From Gliomastix tumulicola (lineage: Eukaryota; Ascomycota; Sordariomycetes; Hypocreales; Bionectriaceae), in assembly GCA_001599755.1 (NCBI GenBank), contig BCHX01000001.1:4650001-4714000 (forward strand): a stretch of 64,000 nt of DNA. The letters run 5' to 3'. Shown piece after piece: positions 33,046-43,680 of this stretch. Numbering within the stretch: the stretch's first letter is position 1; each line of letters starts with the position of its first letter. A model generated the notes under the pieces. It was not told the DNA's origin. It worked only from the letters and a program-made list of their open reading frames with translations, and did no database searches. The translations under genes and the position numbers were made by a program.

Positions 33046-34284
33046 ATGCCAGAAACCTCAACAGGGCAGCCCTGCACGCGGTGTAAGACAGAGAACGCTC
33101 CCTATCAAATTCGAGGCGCCCCGCACTGCCAGTCTGTGAATCCCTTCCCACACCAAAGGAGAGAGCCACCAAGGTGTACTGACTCACTAGACAGATCATG
33201 CTACCCAGCCTTCGTCCAGACCAAATTTGTGAAGCGCCTAGTCTTCCTTCAGAAAGAGCTTGCCGCCCAGAGAGAGGCCGGAACATCAGGTCCCCCGGGA
33301 CCCCGTCGCTTTGCGGTCGGCCTCTCCTTCGGCCCCTCCTCTAGCACCATCGTCCACCTGCTTCAGAGTTACGTCGCCACGGGGCAGCTCAACAGAAGTC
33401 CTGCTGTCGAGATCCTCGCTGTTCATGTGGACACGGATCTAACAGGTAGCGATGTTGACCTTAGGGTGGTGGAAGGGAGGATGGCATTGTATCGGGAGAG
33501 GTACCCCCTCCTGAAGTTCGAAGTCGCACATCTGAGCGAAGTGCTAGATGTCAAGACTGTGGCCTGGGGAACACTACCGCTCCCTCCTGCCGAGGCAGAT
33601 GTTAGTTCCACAGAGAGGCTGCGCCGCATGTTCGACAGTCTGCCCTCTGCCACATCGAGAGCCGACGTCCTGCGCCTTCTGACCCGGCACCTCATTCTGC
33701 ACAAAGCCATGAGCAAGGAACAGCCCTATGCAGCTCTGATCCTCGGCCACACGGCAACCAGGCTCGCCGCCCTCACACTCTCCGAGGTTGCTAACGGGAG
33801 GGGTTTCGCCCTGCCCTGGCAGGTCAACGACGGCCCTTACGTTGTGACAACGTACGACGGCACCTCAGACGAAACGGTAGTCTCCAAGAGCGAGTTCACG
33901 ATACACTACCCTGTGAGGGAACTCTTCGAAAGCGAGATGCGGACGGTCGCCAGCCTGACAGATTCGCTAAAGGACATTGTCGTCTTCGACAAGTCTGGCA
34001 GCAGTGTCGTCTCGCACAAGGACCAGAGCATAGAGGATGTCACGGCGCGGTACTTCGAGACATTGGACAGCTCGTTCTCCTCCATCGTGTCCAACGTCGT
34101 GCGGACGGCGGGAAAGCTGTCGCGCGTTGCCGGGAGCGAGGCCCAGTGTGGGCTGTGCGGCGTGACGCTGGACGAAAGGGGCGATTCAAGATGGGCTGGT
34201 GAGATCGGCGACGAGCATGATGGGGAGTCACAGTCACGAGTGACGAGATTATGTTACGGATGCAAGAGGTCTGTCAACGGATAA
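33046..34284 (+). CDS. ncs2: Cytoplasmic tRNA 2-thiolation protein 2 (Ctu2/Ncs2)
   Basis: Partner of Ctu1/Ncs6 in the cytosolic complex that thiolates U34 of tRNA-Lys, -Glu and -Gln after Urm1 sulfur transfer. The frame 33046-34284 is open throughout, but a 63-bp intron 33132-33194 (GTCTGT ... ACTGACTCAC ... CAG) is very likely. Removing it gives HCQSCYPAFVQTKFVKRL, restoring the second CxxC of the N-terminal zinc site that pairs with CTRC. Spliced product 391 aa. Further marks: a degenerate PP-loop region (VGLSFGPSSSTIVHLL), HTATRLAA in place of the catalytic site, and a C-terminal CGLCG ... CYGC zinc pair. It converges on the carrier gene with a 277-bp spacer. Confident. Confidence 0.92.
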   Translation: MPETSTGQPCTRCKTENAPYQIRGAPHCQSVNPFPHQRREPPRCTDSLDRSCYPAFVQTKFVKRLVFLQKELAAQREAGTSGPPGPRRFAVGLSFGPSSSTIVHLLQSYVATGQLNRSPAVEILAVHVDTDLTGSDVDLRVVEGRMALYRERYPLLKFEVAHLSEVLDVKTVAWGTLPLPPAEADVSSTERLRRMFDSLPSATSRADVLRLLTRHLILHKAMSKEQPYAALILGHTATRLAALTLSEVANGRGFALPWQVNDGPYVVTTYDGTSDETVVSKSEFTIHYPVRELFESEMRTVASLTDSLKDIVVFDKSGSSVVSHKDQSIEDVTARYFETLDSSFSSIVSNVVRTAGKLSRVAGSEAQCGLCGVTLDERGDSRWAGEIGDEHDGESQSRVTRLCYGCKRSVNG

Positions 34285-34561
34285 TGAAGAGTTATGTCGA
34301 GCGAACAATTCGGTTCCTCCCGATTCAATATCTATATATAGTCCTTCCACATAACCCCTTGTGAGACATCAAATCTTCCCAATGCAGTGCACCAACAATA
34401 AGAAATACCAGTAAACCAATGATAGAGGGGCTCGACGGGGAATATGTTCCTGGCCCCGGAACGTCGAGTACACATACCCCAGGCACGTGTTTCCATATAT
34501 GAAGATATACTTGAAAAAAATCTAGACCAAATGGCAAGAACGCTTGATTTTCTCGCCCCCT

Positions 34562-35706
34562 TTAGGGCGTCGCCGCGATCTTCTTCTCGACGGTGGGGAG
34601 CACGAAACCCTCAACTCTCCTCATGAGCTTGTTGGTCTGCTCGGCAAGGGAGAGGGTGAGGATGGTGTGTGGTAGGATACGGGCGAGATGGGGAAGGAAG
34701 CCCTTGTAGATGGCGAGAACACCCTCGGTGCCGATGGTCTTGCGCAGACAGTCGAAGATGCCCGAGTACAGGTTGCCGTGCTGGTTGTACAGGCGCGACA
34801 TGACGGTGTCTGCGAAAGGTATTAGTCAACGATTTAGCTGGATGGTGAAGTACGAGTCCGGCACTTACCAGGGGGGTGCATGAAACAGCACACCACGAAG
34901 CCACTGATGGAGCTGCATGCCAGATGCAGTGCCGGGCCGTCCTCCATACCAAGATGTTTCGTCAGACGACGCTTAGCAAAGAAGTAAGTCGGCAGCTGGA
35001 CGGAGCTTCCGAAGCCTGTCCGGACCATGGCGGCACCGACACCACGGTACAGTCCGGCGATACCCTCACCCCTGTAGATTTTTGACATGCCGTCAATGGC
35101 GTTTCTGTACTGGTGCTGGGCGCCGACAGGGTGGGCTGGAGAGTAGCTCTGAAGACGGGTCTTGACGAGGAAGAAGGGGGATCCGGCGGCGGCGCCGATG
35201 ATGCCGGACGAGGCACCACAGGCCATGTTGATGGGGAGGGACTGGGCATTCTCGTTCTTGAGGAAGAGACCTGCCATGGTCTTCCGCATGGGGTCGTAGA
35301 AGCCTAGTCGGCACCCGTTGAGGAGGACCTGGTAGATGTAGGCGCAGCCAATACCACGGTAGATTCCCCGGAGACCCTCATTGCGCACGATGACGGCAAC
35401 GCCCTGGATGGGGTTACGGTAGTGCTTCGTCTGGGTGCCCTTGTGCTGTAGCTCTCCTTGCAACTGCATTCTACAGAGCGGAATCGTCAGTCTCTACTCT
35501 GCCCGCACTTTTGGGATCCCGGAATCGTCGGACATACCGAATCTTGACCGTCTCGAACGGGTGAGTCGCGGTGACGGCGCCGCAGGCTGCAATGCCACCG
35601 CCAATGAAAGCACTGTCCACATCGATGTCAGCACCCGGTGTTCTGGTCTTCCATCGCAATTCTGGACTGCTCGAGGATGATAGACGTACCCTAACGTCGT
35701 CGACAT
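34562..35706 (-). CDS. oac1: Mitochondrial carrier, Oac1-type (oxaloacetate/sulfate)
   Basis: Inner-membrane transporter of the SLC25 family. Exons 35706-35690 (17 nt), 35612-35538, 35470-34869 and 34809-34562; 313 aa. Three carrier repeats are visible: HPFETVKIRMQLQG, SPFFLVKTRLQSY and HPPDTVMSRLYNQ, each the PX[DE/F]XX[KR] type signature, with GIYRGIG, GLYRGVG and IYKGFLP after them. The second repeat has Phe in place of the acidic residue. In yeast Oac1 carries oxaloacetate, sulfate and isopropylmalate; the closest match in layout is this group (short N-terminus, FAKRRLTKH region), but the substrate is inferred. The acceptor-donor phases all agree, and the tiny first exon carries only six codons. 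Confidence 0.88.
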
Positions 35707-37452
35707 GGTGATGGCTTCGCGCGCCGGTCAGCGCCGGAAGCGATGGGGATTGGGGTGTGGGAGAGGTCGTGCGACGGGGTGTTGCAGTTCGAGGATGGAG
35801 TGGGAGAACCCGTGTCTCGAGAGGATAGGAATAGAAGAGTCTAAGTAACAGTCGCCCGGCTGCGTCGGTGGCGAGCACGAGGTGTTAGCTTGCTGATGTC
35901 CAGGATAAATGTACGCGCGCGCAGCCCGGTCAGAAATTAGAGACGGGCGAGAGGAAGCTGGCTCTTACATTGTTCTTAGCAGCAGCCCAACGGCGAGTCA
36001 GCTCACGTTGTCTGACCGTTGTCCCGGGGCAGAGGCTGGTGATGGTCGTCGGATTGATGACTGCTCGTCGTCCAGGTGCAACGGAGGCAAACCAATGTTG
36101 GGCTGGACCGACTATTCAGGCGTCTTCAGATTGTCGAAGCAGCCGGGCTGCAGGGACATTCGCAAATTGCGGGATCTTTTTGCCGACGTCGGCCGTGCTA
36201 AACTGGCAGCAACCCCACTCCTTTCCGCCGCTGCCCTGTGGGATCTGCTCTGGCTGCTGGTTAGGAGCGGTACATAGCAAATCGCGGAAGAAAGCCACCC
36301 TCCAAGCAGGCCTCGGTGAAGGAGATATCATGTATCACATTGGTACCTTGGTGCTATCTATTCCGGCCGGAGTACCTGTCTGTTGGCGCCCAGCCTTGGA
36401 CACGATAGCTCACTGTGTCGACGCGAGAATGTGATGGGGGTGGGCCGTCTCACATCTTCAACTCGGCCTCATCCGAGACCACTAGCACCACTACAGCAGG
36501 TATTAATAGCACCCGTCTATCTGCATCTGTATCTTATCGCACGGGAGATGGCCTTGTAGATCTGCTACAAAGCACCTTGACTCGGTGATCTTGTGTTCTG
36601 GACACGCGAGGATGCATATAGTAGTTGTGTCTGGTCGTCTTGGTGGGATATCGTACTCCGAGACGCGCGGTCGTGTGTTACTTGTTACTGATAAGGCCTG
36701 CCGACCAGCGACCGGGAACCCGGACGCAGCTTGAACAGGCGGTGCGACATTAACCACAGTCCCGGCGTTCCGCTGAGATGGAAATGATGGGAGCTGTATC
36801 CTGGGATGCGATAGCGGAGACATTGTCGCTATCAGCATCACTGCATTGCTTCAAATGCGACTTTTGTAAGTGGACGGCGGTTTGGGCGGTAAGTGGGGTG
36901 TGAATACGCGAACCAGATCTCGCAGAACGCGATTTATGTTGGTGCGCTGTTCGGCATTTTTTTTTTTGACTTCCTGTCTGAGGTGCGATTCCCCGGGCCT
37001 TGCCTTATCGGTGCCATATCGATACCATAATTCCCAATCGATAACCCAACCTCCTGCCGATGACTAAGGCAAGGGTGCGACCCTTACATGCCTTTCGCTC
37101 CTCCACATTCTCTGCATGGTGGCCTGTGCCTCGTTCACGGACAACCCAAGGAGCTCCATCGGCGCTAGCAAGGACGGGAGGTGCCAAACCTTCAATTGAT
37201 TGTCGCGGTTCGTTACATCCCTCGCAGTTTTGGTATTAGCCACCAGGCAAGCAGGGACTCATTGGTCCAGGTAGATGCCTTCCCTGCACAAGCCTGTGCT
37301 GGCCGCCGCCGAATTCGTGCTCAATTGATTGCTGCCGGCGCATCGCATACTGGGAATCGAGGGCGACCATCATGCACCGCGAGCACTTCGCGCCCACCGC
37401 CTTGGACTAGAACCTTCATTGCTCTTCGACTCCTCCTTCTCGAGCTCCCAGC
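35707..37452. promoter_or_regulatory. Divergent region, oac1 (-) and swd2 (+)
   Basis: 1.75 kb between divergent starts, with no coding sequence recognised. A ten-base T run is at about 36958-36967. CT-rich DNA close to 37420-37445 is the likely swd2 leader. Confidence 0.5.
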
Positions 37453-38763
37453 ATGGCTTCGACGCCCATGGATATCGACAAGCCCGTAGGCGTCAACACT
37501 TCCACCCCGGTACTCAACATTCAACGGAGTCTTGGCACCTCGAATCTCAGCGATGTCGTCCAGACCTTTCGTCCAACCAAGGTACGCTTCCTTCCACCCA
37601 CCGCCTCCTTGGTCTCGCTATCAGACTGGGAGTTCCTTTAGCTCACAAGGGCCCGCGCAGCTTTTCAAACGCGATGACAAAGAGGGCCAGCCACAGCCAT
37701 TTATTCAGTCCATCGACTACGATGACGAAGGAGAGCTGTGCATGACTTCGTCCAGCGACAACTCGATCCAGATATACAACGTCAAGGAAGGCCGGCACGA
37801 TAAGAGCGCGCTGAGCATGAAATATGGCGTTAAACTGGCCAAGTTCACACACACCAAGTCCAGCATTATCTATGCCAGCACAAAACAGAACCGTGAGGCC
37901 CAGCCCCTCGCATTCTCCCTACCCCGCCTGGTAAAGCTCCTTTACTGATACAATGGACTCTAGATGCGATCAGATACCTGGCAACGCACGACAACTCCTT
38001 TATTCGATATTTCGAGGGCCACGAAGGCGATGTTACGTGCCTCGCCGTCCACCCTGGCGAAGATACATTCCTCTCTTGCTCGCAAGACAATACCGTGCGC
38101 CTATGGGACACGCAGGTTCGGTACTTCCAAGGACAGCTGAATCTCAAGTCACCAACACTCGCTGCGTACGATCCCTCGGGCACGGTCTTCGCCGTCGCCT
38201 GCCCGAGCGCCGGCTCCATCCTCCTCTACGACCTCCGCAACTACGATAAGGCACCTTTCACCACGATCGATATTGTCGAGCAGGGAAGGCGCACGGATCC
38301 CCAGTGCTTGGTCAGGGGATGGACAAAACTGGAGTTCTCAAACGACGGAAAGTCGTTGCTCCTCGGCACCAAGGGCAGCGGGCACCTCCTACTGGATGCG
38401 TTCGAGGGGAACATGAAAGCCTACCTCCACAAGCCCTTGGGCGGTACTAGAAGACTCGCCCCTGGAGAAGCGGACCAGGCCCCCGTTGCGAACGGAGGCG
38501 CCGACGTGAATCCATCAAAGCTAGATAGTAGCGGAGACTGCTGCTTTGCGCCGGATGGGCGATTCGTGCTGAGCGGCTCTGCGAAGAAGGGCGTGCTCGT
38601 GTGGGACACGCGCAACGCCGGGAACGAAGGGAAAGTCTTGGAACCGACATGGACGCTGCCCGATAAGAGGGAGGCCGCCGTGATCGCCTTCAACCCGCGC
38701 TACAACTTCTTCGCATCCGCAGACCAAGAACTCGTGTTCTGGCTCCCAGACCCTCACGGATAG
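37453..38763 (+). CDS. swd2: WD40 protein Swd2 (COMPASS and CPF subunit)
   Basis: Beta-propeller subunit shared in yeast by the Set1/COMPASS H3K4 methyltransferase and the cleavage/polyadenylation factor, acting in the nucleus. Exons 37453-37581, 37661-37892 and 37964-38763 keep phase; 386 aa, close to other fungal Swd2 proteins. WD repeats are evident: FIQSIDYDDEGELCMTSSSD..IQIYN, FEGHEGDVTCLAVHPGEDTF..DNTVRLWD, SPTLAAYDPSGTVFAVA..ILLYDLRNY, FAPDGRFVLSGSAKKGVLVWD, and AVIAFNPRYNFFASADQELVFWLPD at the end. The opening motif VVQTFRPTK is characteristic of the family. Confident. Confidence 0.92.
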
Positions 38764-39333
38764 TATCTGGATAGAGCGGACCCTCCAGGGTTGGTCAGTG
38801 GACAAGGAGACACGATGTGTGGAAAGCGAAAGAAACAGGGACCCAAGGCATAGCAAGCTTCAGTCGGTTGCCCGGGATTCATTCGTAAGGGCAGTCTGCG
38901 GGGACTGAGCAACTTGTAGATAGATGTGCTCTACCGCAAGGGAGTCTGCATCGAGCTGTGATCGCAGAGCTGAGATCAGAGCTGTGTACTGTAATGCGCC
39001 TTCAGAGCGCAGAAGTTTGGTAAACCATACACTCAGAATAGGAAAATGTTGGGATAGCAGTTATATAATCTCTTTTTCATTGGTGTTGCGGCGAGCTCGA
39101 ACAAGTTCTTGGTGACGTGAATTTCACACGTGAGGATTTATGTGTGTCGTGGTGAAGTGCCCCACCAAGATTTTCCAGACACAAACAACGTCAATCGACA
39201 AAGCAGCAAACATACTGGTAGTTTCGCCTCTCTTCGAACAACTACCTAACTTAAGCTCCGACTGCGAACCACGCCTCCTGCATCGCCAATTCACTCCAAA
39301 CGGCAAGTCTGCGCAAGCAGCGACCACCTCACA
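38764..39333. other. Spacer between swd2 and srp9 (tandem, +)
   Basis: 570 bp holding the swd2 3' UTR and the srp9 promoter. AT-rich around 39060-39080. Nothing else seen. Confidence 0.5.
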
Positions 39334-39873
39334 ATGCCGTACTTCAAGACCGCACAAGAATGGCTCGACCAATCCCGCCTCCTCCTCGAAGCCAGACCAT
39401 CAACCGTCCGCCTCCCCCCCCTTCCCCCGTTCTCTCCCCTAGGCAAGACCGTAACTGACATGATTCCGCCCTACCCTTTCGTCCAGACCAAGATCACAAC
39501 CCGCTACTCCATCAAGCCGGTCCCGCCCCGCACGAACCCCAAGACCGAGGAGGAGGAGACGAAGCCCCCGCGCGGCAGCCTCGTCCTCAAGACGTACGAC
39601 CCGCACAGCGGCGTCACGCTCAAGTACCGCACGACCAAGGCCGCCGAGGTGTCGCGCCTGATCGGGTCGAGCCTGGGGTCGCTGGGCCGCGGCATGGCCG
39701 CCGTGCCGGAGCCGCCCGCGGGGGACGAGGCCATGCCCGATGCGCCTACGCCGGTGGTGGAGGGTGTCGCTGGGAATGGTGGTGGTGTTGCTGGTGATGG
39801 GAAGGCGGGTGCTGCGGCGACGGCGGGTGGGGGAGGCGGTGGCGGCAAGAAGAAAAAGAAGGGGAAGAAATAA
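39334..39873 (+). CDS. Signal recognition particle subunit SRP9 (fungal Srp21 type)
   Basis: Part of the Alu domain of the cytosolic SRP, which with SRP14 slows elongation during co-translational targeting. Single exon, ATG 39334, 179 aa, longer than animal SRP9 (about 86) and like yeast Srp21. The SRP9-21 fold is seen in two halves: FKTAQEWLDQSRLLLEARPS, then TRYSIKPVPP, then GSLVLKTYDPHSGVTLKYRT and AAEVSRLIGSSLGSLGRGMA. Between the first helix and the strands is a Pro-rich insertion (LPPLPPFSPLG ... PPYPFVQ). The C-terminus is Gly/Ala-rich and ends in a Lys cluster (KKKKKGKK) suited to RNA contact. Family call good; splicing of the insertion cannot be excluded. Confidence 0.82.
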   Translation: MPYFKTAQEWLDQSRLLLEARPSTVRLPPLPPFSPLGKTVTDMIPPYPFVQTKITTRYSIKPVPPRTNPKTEEEETKPPRGSLVLKTYDPHSGVTLKYRTTKAAEVSRLIGSSLGSLGRGMAAVPEPPAGDEAMPDAPTPVVEGVAGNGGGVAGDGKAGAAATAGGGGGGGKKKKKGKK

Positions 39874-40330
39874 GGGGGACGATCACCGTTATGCGCAGCT
39901 ACGAGCAGTCTGATACCACCTCGGCTCGGCAGTGGAATTTAGAGCTTTACGACTTTCAATCAGGCAACGGGACATCATGAACGAGACGTTTTGAAATGTG
40001 TTTGAGTTAATATCGAAAACTGATATTACGTCCCAGCGTTCTACAATACTTCGTCATCCATACCCTGTTCTTATGTATCCAGTTGAGTTAAATGCAGCAA
40101 ACACCCAAACGCCGTCCGAGAACCACACCAAACCGGAGGCCATGCTCTCTTCCCAACCCGTCATGACCGATAAAAAACATTTGCCTGGACTGCTCTCAGG
40201 CTCTGGCTCGCTTCTCACTATACAATATTTGAAGACAAAGGAAAGGAAAGGAAAGGGAAAAGATCTGGGTATATCGTGAGTCCCACCCCTGGTGGTGTGA
40301 ATTGATGATGTGATGTGGGAGACCTCAAGC
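39874..40330. other. Convergent 3' spacer with GGAAA repeat
   Basis: 457 bp between srp9 (+) and the ribonucleotide reductase gene (-). A GGAAA-type tandem repeat is at 40239-40261. Otherwise 3' UTR sequence. Confidence 0.55.
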
Positions 40331-41805
40331 TTAGAAGTCGTCGTCAAAGCTGAAGTCGCCGCCGTTCTCGCCCTTGGGGGCAGAGTCGGCACCGTCATCG
40401 ACCTTCTTCTGTGTGCTGGCCATGACACCAGCCTTCTGGTAGTCGGCGACGCGCTTCTCGAAGAAGTTGGTCTTGCCACCCAGGGAGATGTTCTCCATGA
40501 AGTCGAAGGGGTTGGAGGACTTGTAGATCTTCTCGTTGCCAAGGGCGACGAGGAGACGGTCGGCGACGAACTCAATGTACTGCTTCATGAGGTTGGCGTT
40601 CATGCCGAGCAGGGCGCAGGGAAGAGCCTCGGTAAGGAACTCCTGCTCGATCCTGACAGCGTCGGTGATGATCTCCTCAATCACCTTCTTGTCGGCGCGG
40701 TGCTTCATGTGGGAGTGCAGCAGGCAGGCAAAGTCGGTGTGAAGACCCTCGTCACGAGAGATCAGCTCGTTGGAGAAGGTCAGGCCGGGCATGAGGCCAC
40801 GCTTCTTCAGCCAGAAGATAGAGGCAAAGGCACCGCTGAAGAAGATACCCTCAACAGCAGCGAAGGCAACGAGACGCTGGGCGAAGGTAGACTCCTTGTC
40901 CTGGATCCAGCGGATGGCCCAGTCGGCCTTCTTGCGAATGCAGGGGACTGGAAGCTTGTTAGCCAGAATACCTCATGTTATTGATGGCTGGGACAACTTA
41001 CTGGTCTCGATGGCGTTGAAGAGGTACTCGCGCTGGGCGTGCTCCTTGATGTAGGTGTCGATGAGCAGCGAGTAGGTCTCGGAGTGGATGTTCTCCATCA
41101 TGATCTGGAAGCCGTAGAAGCAGCGGGCCTCAGGAATCTGGACCTCGCCGCTGAAGCGCTCAACGAGGTTCTCGTTGACGATGCCGTCCGAGGCGGCGAA
41201 GAAGGCGAGGATGTGAGAGATGAAGTACTTCTCATCGTCGTTGATGCGATTGTTCCAGTCGTGGAGATCCTTGGAGAGATCAATCTCCTCGGCGGTCCAA
41301 AAAGAGGCCTCGGCCTTCTTGTACATCTGCCAGATCTGCGCAAGGATGCGTTAGCCTTGCTGTTTGAGGGGGTGAAACCACTTTACGCGTCACGACGCGT
41401 CACTTACCTCGTGGTACTTAATGGGGAAGAGGACGAAGCGCTGAGGGTTCTCCTGGAGAATGGGCTCGTCGGACTCCTCTGGTCGAATGCCAGCGACAAC
41501 GGCCTTGGGCTCCTCCTTCTCAACCTTCTTGGACTCAATGATCCTGGTCTCCTTCACCTCGGGCTCGGCAGCGTCGATCTCGTCGGCCAGGCTGGCGAGG
41601 GCAGCCTCGTCCACGGGGTGGTTCTCCTTGTCGGCGGCATCGAAGTTGAGCTTCTTGACGGGAGACTCCATCTTGAGGGAGTTGATGGCGGAAGCAGCCT
41701 GTTGCGACGAGACAAAAGTTAGCTTGCGATCCCAATGCACAAGTGGCGACGGGGAGCGTGAACGACGTCACTGACCTGCTTCGAAGGGGTGATCTGGGCA
41801 GCCAT
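40331..41805 (-). CDS. rnr2: Ribonucleoside-diphosphate reductase small subunit (class Ia R2)
   Basis: Supplies the tyrosyl radical for reduction of NDPs to dNDPs. Exons 41805-41776, 41698-41408, 41335-41002 and 40947-40331; 423 aa, all in phase. Diiron ligands and radical site are visible: the WTAEEID acid, EKYFISH, MENIHSETYS (Glu, His and the radical Tyr), AAVEGIFFSG and SRDEGLHTDF. The C-terminal DFSFDDDF is the peptide that docks on the large subunit. The N-terminal extension is Lys/Glu-rich, as in fungal R2. Intron 2 (41407-41336) carries two ACGCGT boxes and more lie upstream, suggesting MBF-type G1/S control. Very confident identity. Confidence 0.97.
41385..41400. promoter_or_regulatory. 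Two MCB boxes (ACGCGT) inside intron 2 of rnr2
   Basis: ACGCGT at 41385-41390 and again at 41395-41400, 10 bp apart (one helical turn), between the exon 2 donor and exon 3 acceptor. These are perfect matches to the MBF site; function is inferred. Confidence 0.5.
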
Positions 41806-42744
41806 TGCGGTTGTGTGCGAGGGGGTATTAGAGTAAAGTCAAAGGCAAAGGCAAAGACACGCGTGAAGAATGATTGAACTCGTTGGGAGAGAAAGAATTG
41901 AGTGTGGTGGACGCGATGTAGAGAAGCTGGTGGTGGGAAGACGGACGAGCATCGGTTTTTGTACGCTAGATGAGATACGCCGTCACGTGTTTGACGCGTC
42001 CAGAGCGTGTCTGCGCGGCAGGGATAAAGGCCAATTAAGCCCCTCACTGACCCTCAGCGACCCATGTTTAATCCATGTCTGAACAGGGGGGTTTCCTCAG
42101 CGAAACAGGCCTCCCTGTAACCAGCCACCAACAATTACGTGCATGGACTACTTCTGCTCGAGGTACCTTGCATATTTACTGGTTAATGGATCGCCCCTCC
42201 ATCGCACCAACGCGTCCAACTCGCGCGTTTGCCCAGCTCGTCTCACTGTAATTGAGGAGCTTGGATCATGTTATGGCCCGCTGATTTTTTTGATAATTCC
42301 CCAAACGTCATGGATTATCAATCTGTGCCTCTAGCTCCGAGACCGACTGTCGGAGATTCGACAGCGGGACACGGATACGGATATACACCTGCTGTACCAT
42401 TTCACGATTTGACCGAGCTGATGGAGTTTCAATGGATTCGTTGACTCATTTTATGTACTATCTGAACTTCTTGGGGTGAAGGCAAACGCCGAGGGTATTA
42501 TCCGTCATGTTCTAACTCGTCGTGATATCTCTGTAGTGAAAAGAAAAGTTCGTGATCTGGTCTCTCTGTTCTCGTCTGAACACCAGGCAAGCGACACAAA
42601 GACAAAACGTACGCGTAAAGTGAAAAACCGAGCAGGGTCCCCCGCGTGTACAGGGCTCGTATACTCCATTGACCCTCGTTCCATGCATGCCCCTAGCAGC
42701 CTACCCACACCGACCGGTACCAGGAGTCATGGCCTGATGATGAC
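41806..42744. promoter_or_regulatory. Upstream region of rnr2 and 3' flank of the DUF4112 gene
   Basis: 939 bp with no gene. Holds the MCB boxes listed separately and a CGTCACGTG E-box-like site (about 41981-41989). Confidence 0.55.
41859..41999. promoter_or_regulatory. MCB boxes upstream of rnr2
   Basis: Perfect ACGCGT at 41859-41864 and 41994-41999, about 55 and 190 bp before the ATG (41805). A further copy lies at 42210-42215. Spacing from the ATG of the 41994 copy is similar to that of the Pol alpha box. Confidence 0.55.
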
Positions 42745-43680
42745 TTAACGACGGTTACTGGGGCGTCGCTGGGGCGTTCTGCGGCTGTTAGACCGCCCGT
42801 TGTCGACTTGGGCCATTTCGACATCGCTCGGACGCTTCTTGTTCCGGCTGAACCAACCACCGCCGCTCTCGCGCGTCGCAGCAGGCTCCGGCTGCCGAGG
42901 AGGCCGCTCGGAGGTCGATGGCCGACGTGATGGGTTGGGCGACGGCTGGCGCGATCCAGGGAGGTTGCTCTCCATTCTATCAAATTCAACCGGATCGCTG
43001 GGGTCTGAGTTCGGGACCGGCTGCCCAGCGTCACGTAGGTTCTTTCGACCCTTCTCGCGGAGATGCTCCTCAAGTAGGATGGCGTTGCGGGTGTTGCAAC
43101 GAAAGATGGCATCAACCAGGTCACCCAGGAAGGGCACGAGACCGATGACGAAGTCGAAGAAGATATTGAACAGCATTCGGATCTTGATGGCATTGGGCAA
43201 GCCGCCCTCGATCGTCAAGCACGTCTTCAAGACGAGCAGCGCAAAGAATGCATCGATGGCATCGCCGATGCTGTCACAAATGTTAGCCATATGTCCATTG
43301 AAATCCTCAGTGGGAGACACCTACACAGGTATGAGGGCAATGACAGTGCCCCAGCCAAAATGTACGCCTAAGAAGGTAAAGAGACACATGTCGAGCCGAT
43401 ATGCTCGTCCCTTGACCTTGGTCAAAACCCTGGCATCATGGGCAGAGAGGCCGGGAGGCAGGGCCTTCTTTCGCTTCTTCGTCTTGGACTTGCTCGGCTT
43501 TCCATCGAGTCTGGTGGCAGGCACGGATTCAAAGTACGGATCCTAGAGAGAAAAGTCAGTGACTGAAAAGATGCGGCTCGCTTTTTCTGCAGGATGGCGA
43601 CTTACCTCCTTGCCAAACTTGTTCTCCAGCGTCTCCCCAAGTATCTTCTTGGTGACGAACTTGGCTAGGAAACCTGCCAT
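42745..43680 (-). CDS. DUF4112 family membrane protein
   Basis: Exons 43680-43606, 43542-43325 and 43270-42745; 272 aa. The second intron uses the GTAGGT donor so that the exons join as ALIPVIGDAIDAFFALL. Two hydrophobic segments form the family core: MCLFTFLGVHFGWGTVIALI with PVIGDAIDAFFALLVL, and MLFNIFFDFVIGLVPFLGDL with DAIFRCNTRNAILLE. Both contain the PxxGD signature of DUF4112. The N-terminus (MAGFLAKFVTKKILGE) is amphipathic; the C-terminal ~100 residues are disordered, Arg/Pro/Ser-rich. Biochemical function unknown for the family; membrane location is likely. It lies head-to-head with dcp2. Confidence 0.87.
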
